Source: Corythucha ciliata
Lineage: Eukaryota; Arthropoda; Insecta; Hemiptera; Tingidae
DNA: 64,000 bases
Direction of reading: 5' to 3'
Assembly (NCBI GenBank): GCA_038030265.1
Contig: CM075942.1
Coordinates: 39,088,751-39,152,750, forward strand
Part shown: one piece after another, positions 56,903 to 64,000 of the stretch
Numbering within the stretch: position 1 is the stretch's first letter
Layout of the letters: every line of letters begins with the position of its first letter
Program-made: the position numbers and the translations under genes
Notes under the pieces: generated by a model
The model's database searches: none
What the model saw: the letters and a program-made list of their open reading frames with translations, nothing else
What the model was told of the DNA's origin: nothing

Positions 56903-56975
56903 GTGCATTTCATTCAAAAAATGCACTTTTGGTCTCGCCCTGATGGTCGCACATATGGGTTGTGATACTTTTTTA
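56903..56975 (-). repeat. Repeat X, right-end fragment
   Basis: TTTAGTGCATTTCATTCAAA through GGTTGTGATACTTTTTT repeats the end at 10905-10975 almost exactly. Confidence 0.85.
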
Positions 56976-57205
56976 TTCTTCTTTAAGTGAATGCTACTAA
57001 CATTTTAACCATAGAATTACCTCAAACTAATAGCGTTTCCCATTCATTGCAATACACTTGTGTGGTGTGTTGAATTGAAAACGCTATAATTCTATTTACT
57101 CCACATACATACTATTTCCATTTAATAATTGAACATACTAATTCCATTTACACGAAAATCTGCTCCTGAGTATGTTTACGTGTTTTTCACTTAAAACCCC
57201 AATTT

Positions 57206-57894
57206 AAAAATTTCGCTCCGGCAGCTGGCGGTCGGAAAGAGTGCATTTCATTTCGTATGCGGATACCCTAAGCCGTCCCAGAAGTAATAATGTTGAGACC
57301 ATGATTTGTTTCGTTAATGTTTGACCCTTCCTCGTACTGGTTGATGCCGGGTTTGTTCAAGCTGAATTTAATGGGAATCAAAGGCTAATTCAAAATGAAA
57401 TCATCGTACCGAATATAATGCTTCTGGAACCAACCGGTGATTTGTAGTGATTTTTTCACATTTCAAGCCCTATTTCCCCTCACCCTCCACCTTGACCGAT
57501 TTGACCTAAATGCAATACCAACCGAGGTCGTATGACTACTGATTTACGGGCCAAATCGCGTTCCGATAAATTAATTTCTTCGAGAGTTATCGTGCTAACA
57601 AGACCACACACGTACTTCCACTCCGGGGGCACCACCCCCTTCACCTTGACTTTTTCAAAAAATTAAAATTGGAATCAAAGGCTAGTCTATCATGGAGTAT
57701 ACGTACCGAATATGATGCTTCTAGATTCAACTGGTGATTTGTGGTGATTTTTTGACCATTTCAAGCCCTATTTTCCCCCCCACCACCTTCACCGATTTTG
57801 CCCAAATGCGATACCGACCGGGGTAGTATGACTACTGATTTTTGTGCCAAAGCGCGTTCCGCTAAATTAATTTCTTCTAGCGTTATCGTGCTAA
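57206..57894 (+). repeat. Repeat X, most complete copy, left part
   Basis: It starts TTTCGCTCCGGCAGCTGGCG and contains two ~300-bp units (GATGCTTCTAG-type words at about 57418 and 57715). It is broken at CTAA (57891-57894) by the LTR element and resumes at 63098 with a third unit. Confidence 0.9.
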
Positions 57895-58423
57895 TGTGAC
57901 GGGCTGAAACGAGGGTGGCTCGTTAGGCCCGCACAGGAAAGGAAATCGGGGAAAAGGGTGACTGGGAAGGGGCACGACTTGAATGACGGACGCGGAGTCT
58001 TAACTAGGTTTATTTTACGACACGACTATACTTAATATTTGTACACTTATTCACAATTCCTGGACCGCGGGAGACTAGGCACGGGATGGGGTGACTTGGA
58101 GGATGACTGGTGGGGGGAGGGGCAGCAGCGTGGGTGACTTGGACCTCTGCGTGTGGTGACAAGTTGACGAGCCAGACCGAAGCGAGCGAAACGAGAGGGA
58201 GTCCAGAGCTGCACCCACTTATATATTTTTGGGTCTGCTGACCGCTGCAGGTTCTCACGCCGCCGAATTTCCTTTGCTCTCAATTCGCACAGTTGGAGAT
58301 GGCGGGGAAATGGGGGGTTTCTTTGTATTGGGAATTTAGGATGGGACGAAGGGGAGGGTTACTAATTTATTAATTTTGATATTTTGGGCGAATTGAGGTT
58401 TTAGGATAAGCTGGACCGTTACA
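57895..58423. repeat. LTR, intact copy (529 bp)
   Basis: TG...CA ends; the terminal 70 bp are repeated at 63027-63097 and the first 30 bp at 61434-61463 with few changes. It contains TATATATTTTTG near 58222. A minus-strand frame (58419-58883) ends at its border with GRTAV and a stop inside TGTAACG. Confidence 0.85.
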
Positions 58424-59386
58424 CTGCCGTCCTGCCCGGGTTAAGGTGTGTCACACATCTTTTTTGTGCGCTCCGTAGAGCGGGTATTGGCGCCTTAGAC
58501 GTTACGCGCAGTTGACGGTGGAGGGCGTGGTGTCGTGGACGTAAGGCAGTGTTGCGGTTTCTTTTCTGCGAGTTCCAGCGTGGAACCGTGGTCGGCGTGG
58601 CTGCAAAAGGTTGGGTTATATTATCTCTATGGTCGTAGTCCAAAGTCCGTTTTTCGGCGGGAGTTGTGCTGCTGTGTGGGAAGGGTGTAATGTTGGGGGG
58701 GGGGTGCATTGGTGCCAGGTGACTTTCCGTTGAACTTTCCTGAACCCAACCCCCACGTGCTCCCAAAACCCAGCCCCGACGCGGTCCCAAAAGCCCATTA
58801 CCCATCAAACAACCAACGCACGCAAAAACGAGGTGAGTGAAATTAATATTCATTATAGAAATAATTAGCATAGTTTTATTCAAACGTTAAATCGAATGTT
58901 TAAATAAAAGTAATGCCGGCCTTAACCATTTAAACAGCCCCCTTTAAAAAGAAAATTTAAAAGTCCTGTTAAAGAAAGTTCAAAACTCTCAGTCATTCGA
59001 CACCACTCCGGAACCCCCCTTCACCCCACCTATTCTAACACTACGTGTCCCTGAGCGAGGACCTTCCTAGGTGAATCACCTACCACAACCCCACCAGCCC
59101 ACCCATCTTCCCCTTTCTCACAACCCGCCATCGCTGGCGCAAGCGCTAACCTTATCCCCACCATTTTCGCCTTACGGGCCTCTCACAGGCCGTTAACCCA
59201 GCTGACCCACTTTGAGGAACAGTCAGCTGATTCAGAGAGAACAAAAAAGAAAAAAAAAAAAAAAATACAAATACAAATAACATAAAATAAATCCAAACCA
59301 GAGCCCACTAGTAGCCGTTTAACAACCGAGTTGATAAATACCACCTACCACCCCCCGATGACCACCGAATACTCCCAGCAAGAAAT

Positions 59387-61043
59387 ATGTCCCTCCACAG
59401 AACGCCACCCCCAAACGTCACAAATATCGAACAGGTGTTGCTGGGAGAAGCCGTGCAAGCAAATAGGGAGGCGGTGCCACGACTCTCCAGCCGAATACAG
59501 GCCCTAGAGACAAGACTTAATTATGTCATGACGCCAGAGACACCACTCGAACTCCCGACCCTAACAGAGAGAATCCAAGGCCTCGCCGACAACCAGACAG
59601 CCCAAGCAACGCGTATCGAAACCCTAAGACGACAAAGCGACGCCCAAAAGTTACTAATCCAGGAACTGACAGAAAAACTGACCAACCAGGCGGTGGACAT
59701 AGCCAATATCTACAGGACGATTGATCTCCTTCAACCCCCTTCAACAGACGAACACAGCAATGGAACGAACCCTCACCCCTCCCACCCTTGAACGACTGCG
59801 ACCAACGTGCCGACGACGTACGCCCTCCCAAACTTTTCCGTGAGCCGACTACCTTCCCCCTTCGCACCAGTCGTCACAGCAGCCATTACGGGACCAGTGA
59901 TGATAATACACGCACCAGCTGCGCCCGCCACGTGCGCCGCCACGCACAATTTTTCGACTTGGACAAGACGGAAGCACCAGCAGCTCCCCACCATCCTCAA
60001 CGAGCCGACCACCACGAGCAGGAAAGATGTCCCGAGCTCCGCCCCATCCTGAACCCCCCCGCCAGAGCAGCACCATATTTCCCACCAACCCGTTACCCCC
60101 AGGAACAACGCAGCGACAACCGTCATCCCTACCCTTCCCATTCCACCCAACTATGCCCCCCCCCCCGACACCTCTGCATCAGCCTTCCAGACGGTGACGC
60201 AGGGTAGCCGCCTCCTGGGGGCCCTCCGGGAAATCCAATCTTACTCGGGGGACCCCGCAGGTCTCACGGTGGACGGCTTCCTCACCCAGTGCCGATGGGG
60301 TGGGAACTGGTGGGATGCCCGGAACACCTGGGGACCCGCTCAGTTCTCAACAAACTATCGGGAGCGGCACGAGACTTCATGACGTACGAATACCCCGGAC
60401 CGCAAATACTAACCCTACGTGACCTCGAACAAATCCTCCGACAATGTTCGTTTCGAAAAAATCAACCCCTGGAGGCTGTCAAACAGCGACCTGGCGAAGA
60501 CGTCGACACCTACGCACTACGTTTCAGCAAGGCCCTCCGCCACACCGGGCTAAACGACACAGCGGCCCTTTCGCACTTCATCCGCGGTCTGCGGAGGTCG
60601 TTAGCCGAGAAGGTCGCCGGACAACGGGTCGCTACATACGCCCAGGCACGACAATACGCCAGGGAACTCGAAGACGCCGACCAGCTCCTCAACCTCACGT
60701 CCACAACCGCTACAGTCCATTGGGCAACACCCCAACTTGACGACCGTGCTCGAAACGGACAGCGATCACCCTCCCCCCCACAACAACGCAACAATCGGAC
60801 GCGACAACGCACCCCCCCCACCCCAAGCCCAAGACCGTGACGATCGACCAACCATGGAATACACAGTGCCACCTGTGCGGCCGTGAAGGCCACTTCGTCC
60901 GGGACTGCCAAAACAAAAGCCCGTCACCGGCCCCGCTGTGTCAAATTTGTAAAAAAACAAACCACACAGCCCGCCTTTGCCCGTGGCGTTACGCAACGAG
61001 TGGCCGACCACCACCATCAACACCACCCCCCTTATTAACCTAG
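59387..61043 (+). pseudogene. Gag polyprotein of an LTR retrotransposon, frameshifted
   Basis: Gag forms the particle in which the element RNA is reverse transcribed. The N-terminal part (59387-59791) has heptad-like Leu/Gln-rich stretches (LSSRIQALETRLNYV), probably a coiled coil. A Pro/His/Arg-rich linker follows. The capsid-like part spans two frames: LLGALREIQSYSGDPAGL from about 60210, then LNKLSGAARDFM and GEDVDTYALRFSKALRHTGL (60289-60840). The nucleocapsid part (60837-61043) has two knuckles, CHLCGREGHFVRDC and CQICKKTNHTARLC, both CX2CX4HX4C. No protease follows. A TTGGTGCCAGGTG tract at 58709, just after CA, could be its primer-binding site. Confidence 0.85.
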
Positions 61044-61433
61044 GAGTCACCTCTCGCCCCTTCACCACCCGCAGCCCCCCGCCACATGACCGGCGTTCCC
61101 CAAACACCGAACGGGTCTCCCCGTGGGCCCCCAGGAACAGAAACTAACCACCCCACTTGACCACACCTGGAAATTTACCTGGCAAAAACGAATAACGTGC
61201 AAAAAACTGAAGAGAACCACAACGAAAAACTACCCGCCAAAAACAAACCGAAAACTAACCCCCCCCCCCTAAATCACACGCAAGCCTCGGAACTAGGAAA
61301 AAACCTGAACTCACCCCAAAACCGCGAATCAATACCCGACCCGCCATGCACAGGCCCTTGCAATTGCCCCACCAAACTGGTCCCCTACGCCTCACTCAAC
61401 CCCGGCCTAAGCATACCCCACACCTGGCACCAA
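61044..61433 (+). other. Spacer between gag and the broken LTR
   Basis: Pro/Asn/Lys-rich sequence with C-runs, no protease or RT motif. It ends CACCTGGCACCAA at 61421-61433, the exact inverse of the tract at 58709-58721. Confidence 0.5.
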
Positions 61434-61463
61434 TGTGACTGGTTGAAACGAGGGTGGCTCGTT

Positions 61464-62902
61464 TGTTTATAGAAAGAGTGATGACAACTCGAACGCGGAT
61501 GCACAGACTTCCTGTTCAGGCAAATACATAAAGACGAAATGGACGACTTTGACGTTTTTACTTTGAACCAAGTCGAAGTACTTCCAATTTCGGCATCAAC
61601 CATTGCTTTGGAAACCCAAAAAGACACCAGTCTGAAAACTTTGTATGACGCCCTTCATCACGGAAATAACAGAACAATCATTGTTTCCTTTGGAGTTAAT
61701 TTTACCGACTTTTCATTGCAGCATGGCTGCATTTTCTACGGGGCTCGTGTACTTATTCCAAGGCCATTACGTAGAAGAATTCTCCAGGAACTTCACCAAG
61801 GACATCAAGGTGTTACTAAAACTAAGAGCCTGGCTAGAAGTTTCGTTTGGTGGCCTGGAATTGATCGAGACATCACGGAATTTATTAAAAACTGCCAGCT
61901 GGTAAGAAACAACCCGAAAATGGAGGAATTACATTCCTGGGAAACCTCTAGGGGACCCATGGAACGTATTCACATTGACTGTGCTGGACCGTTCAAAAAT
62001 CACCATTTTCTCGTGATCATTGACGCTTTTAGCAAATGGCCTGAAGTGTTTAAAACTCAAAAAACCGATGCTTCGACCAAACTCAATCTGCTTACCAAAT
62101 GTTTCGTGAACTTCGGCATGCCAAAAATAGTTGTTAGTGATAATGCCCCTAGCTTCAAAAACAAGCTATTCCTAAGTTTTTTCGGCCCCTTAATACCCTT
62201 CGTCTAACGGACAGGCAGAACGCTATGCTCAAACTTTCAAAAATTCTTTAAAAGCATCCCTGTACGATCGTTCTTCTCTCGACGACAGATTACACAGATT
62301 TTTACTAAGCTACAGGGTTACACCTAATTCGTCAACTGGTTTATCCCCTTCGTCGCTTTTTCTTGGTCGGGAATTAAGAACGAGACTATCAAATCAATGG
62401 TCAAGGAGCACTTGTCTAACCTCAGTCTCGAAACTCCCCACAAAGACTCCTCGGGAGAGCCGTTGGAGATGCTGTTGCCATTCGTTTCTACAACGGGGAC
62501 CCCAAATGGAAATTTGGAACAGTGGATGAACGTCAGGGGAAACTGCATTACATCATTCGGGTGGGTAATACCTTTCATCGACGTCATATTGACCAAATCA
62601 GGAGCTGTGGTGCATCGTTAGTTAAATCTCATAAAATCGTTCCTCCTTTCCATGTTCCATCAACGTACGATGCGGTACCCTCACACAACAGGGATTCTGA
62701 AAGTATTCGCCCTGACAGACGAGACGTCATCACACCAATTCAAGACACGAACGAAAATATTGAAACATCGACAGAGGATCAACCTAACGGCAGGACTACA
62801 GAAGATCACCAATCAACACCCTGTCATACTAAACCAGAGACATCAAATTACCGAACCAGGAGTGGCCGAATATCAAGACGACCTAAACGTTTTGGTGAAT
62901 AG
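61464..62902 (+). pseudogene. Gypsy-type pol fragment: RNase H end and integrase
   Basis: It starts inside VYRKSDDNSNADA, the end of a Gypsy RNase H. The integrase (61539-62207) has the HHCC finger region (HQGHQGVTKTKSLARSFVWW; the second Cys of the final pair is lost), RIHIDCAGPF (first Asp) and KIVVSDNAPSFKNK (second Asp). A frameshift before NGQAERYAQTFKNS hides the catalytic Glu. A C-terminal region follows in shifted frames (HHIDQIRSCG-like segment, then a polar tail ending at 62902). The start of this fragment falls within the right LTR of the surrounding element. Base composition is AT-richer than the gag beside it, so it comes from another family. Confidence 0.88.
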
Positions 62903-63097
62903 GGGGGAGGATTTGTTATAATCTCATCCATATGAGAATCAGATTTAAATATTGTAATTGTCATTCAGATTTAATGAAAAATAAATAACTTCTTCCGTTT
63001 TCTAATTCTCGCTTTGAGCAACAATAGGAGGGTTACTAATTTATTAATTTTGATATTTTGGGCGAATTGAGGGTTTAGGATAAGCTGGACCGTTACA

Positions 63098-63557
63098 CTA
63101 ACAAGACCACAGACTTACTTCCACCCCAGGGGCACCACCTCCTCCACCTTGACTTTTTCAAAAAATTTAAATGGGAATCAAAGGCTAGTCTTATATGGAG
63201 TATACGTACCGAATATGATGCTTCTAGAATCAACTGGTGATTTGTAGTGATTATTTGACCATTTCAAGCCCTATTTACCCCCCCCCCCCTCCACCATGAC
63301 CGATTTGGCCCAAATGCAATACCGACAGGGGGCTTTTGACTACGGATTTTTGTGCCTCAGCGCGTTCCGCTAAATTAATTTCTACGAGAGTTATCGAGCT
63401 AACAAGAAAACGGCCATATATATATATATAAATTCTGGAGACCACTGAATTCGTGTTCTAGAGGTTCTGAAACATGAAAAAAACATGACGTGAACCATGT
63501 TTGCCACCATCACGACGAGACCAATAGTGCATTTTCAGAATGAAATGCACTAAAAGT
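63098..63557 (+). repeat. Repeat X, most complete copy, right part
   Basis: It resumes at CTAACAAGACCAC, carries the third ~300-bp unit, then the uninterrupted tract GGCCATATATATATATATAA (63412-63431). It ends GAATGAAATGCACTAAAA. This TA tract is the empty counterpart of the sites occupied at 3275 and 11037. Confidence 0.9.
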
Positions 63558-64000
63558 AGGTCTCGTTCTTTTTGTGATTTTCACTGGATAGCCATTCGCA
63601 GATTCGAGCATCAGTGAATAAGTATTTGAATTTCATTTCGTTGTAACTTCGTGAAAATGTTAATTCGTAACACCTTAGAAGGACTGACACAAGCGTAGTC
63701 ACGGACAGATGGGAAAACAGACCGCCTGTGAATCAAGTTACGATGAATAACTTGTTTTGTTTTATTTTCAGGGAATGACCTACCTGGACATCTAGCTCCA
63801 TTACTCAAAGGAATGAAACTATTTTTGAGGCGTTTCGCCACATTTTCAGGAGAGAAGTGACAAGGGTAGAAATCGTCGGGTTTCTCATAATACTGTGAGT
63901 TCCTGTGTATTTTGTGTATCAAAATGGCAAGGGTTGTTCCTTTGGGAATTGTATACCCACCTATTTAATTAAACGAAGAATAAAGTAATCTTACAGAAGT
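63558..64000. other. Unassigned sequence at the window end
   Basis: No repeat or domain recognised. A 103-codon minus-strand frame (63611-63922) has no recognisable motif. Confidence 0.4.

Larger units (their letters stand above)
57895..63097. mobile_element. LTR retrotransposon insertion with CTAA duplication, internally rearranged
   Basis: CTAA at 57891-57894 and 63098-63101 borders TGTGACGGGC...CCGTTACA. The left LTR is intact (57895-58423). The right LTR is in two pieces, 61434-61463 and 63027-63097, separated by part of another Gypsy pol gene. The gag reads on the plus strand. The LTR borders instead look like those of a minus-strand element (GGACGGCAG before TGTAACGG; TTGGTGCCAGGTG after GTCACA). 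The orientation of the LTRs is therefore unresolved. Confidence 0.8.

Noticed and set aside
59773..60911. Long minus-strand frames opposite gag
   Set aside because: They are rich in Val, Gly and Arg as expected from the antisense of Pro/His/Thr-rich gag, while the plus strand has unmistakable zinc knuckles.
63611..63922. 103-codon minus-strand frame near the window end
   Set aside because: No motif, signal peptide or splice context; composition is that of the surrounding DNA.

Overview
This is nuclear DNA from an animal, most likely an insect. It has no bacterial gene layout and no long host gene. Almost everything recognisable is transposon-derived: I-type and R1-type LINEs, Gypsy-like LTR elements, an FLYWCH/MULE DNA transposon with introns, and many foldback elements with TA, TTAA or 8-bp target duplications. 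The species cannot be fixed from the sequence. Insect is inferred from the R1-clade LINE, the Tc1/mariner-like transposase tails and the FLYWCH-MULE.

Layout. 1-6800: one I-type LINE (gag, endonuclease, RT, RNase H) split by a minisatellite, a composite repeat (here called X) carrying a foldback element, and a solo LTR. 6800-16455: a copy of X broken by a 7.6-kb insertion block (4-bp duplication CAGT) that holds an R1-type LINE, small foldbacks and a 2.2-kb MULE with a 10-bp duplication. 16456-19190: little recognisable. 19190-27320: GC-rich-ended elements (J), and 1.8-kb and 2.0-kb foldbacks with decayed transposase tails. 27380-32640: two nearly identical copies of a composite segment around a minus-strand LTR. 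33410-37060: two more long foldbacks, a possible host exon, and an element with an 8-bp duplication. 38000-39890: a TA-flanked element with CACTGAG ends. 40080-42230: a second I-type LINE on the minus strand. 42230-52130: LINE fragments and sparse AT-rich DNA. 52140-53190: a block of degenerate TATCGATA repeats with a perfect 58-bp palindrome. 53200-57200: mostly unrecognised. 57206-63557: the most complete X, split by a 5.2-kb LTR element (duplication CTAA) that itself contains a second Gypsy pol fragment.

Main observation. At least ten element ends start TA-CAGGGTG and otherwise differ in sequence, yet they share two internal boxes at nearly fixed distances: about 100 bp inward (like TTTCCGAGATAT) and about 190-230 bp inward (like GGCACCATTCGAAAGA). 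Three of these elements keep, on the minus strand of their centres, the C-terminal tail of one kind of Tc1/mariner-superfamily transposase. This looks like one superfamily with a fixed internal cis-architecture and fast-changing sequence elsewhere. Empty and filled target sites for two families are present in the window itself.

All protein-level calls are from visible motifs; no database search was possible.
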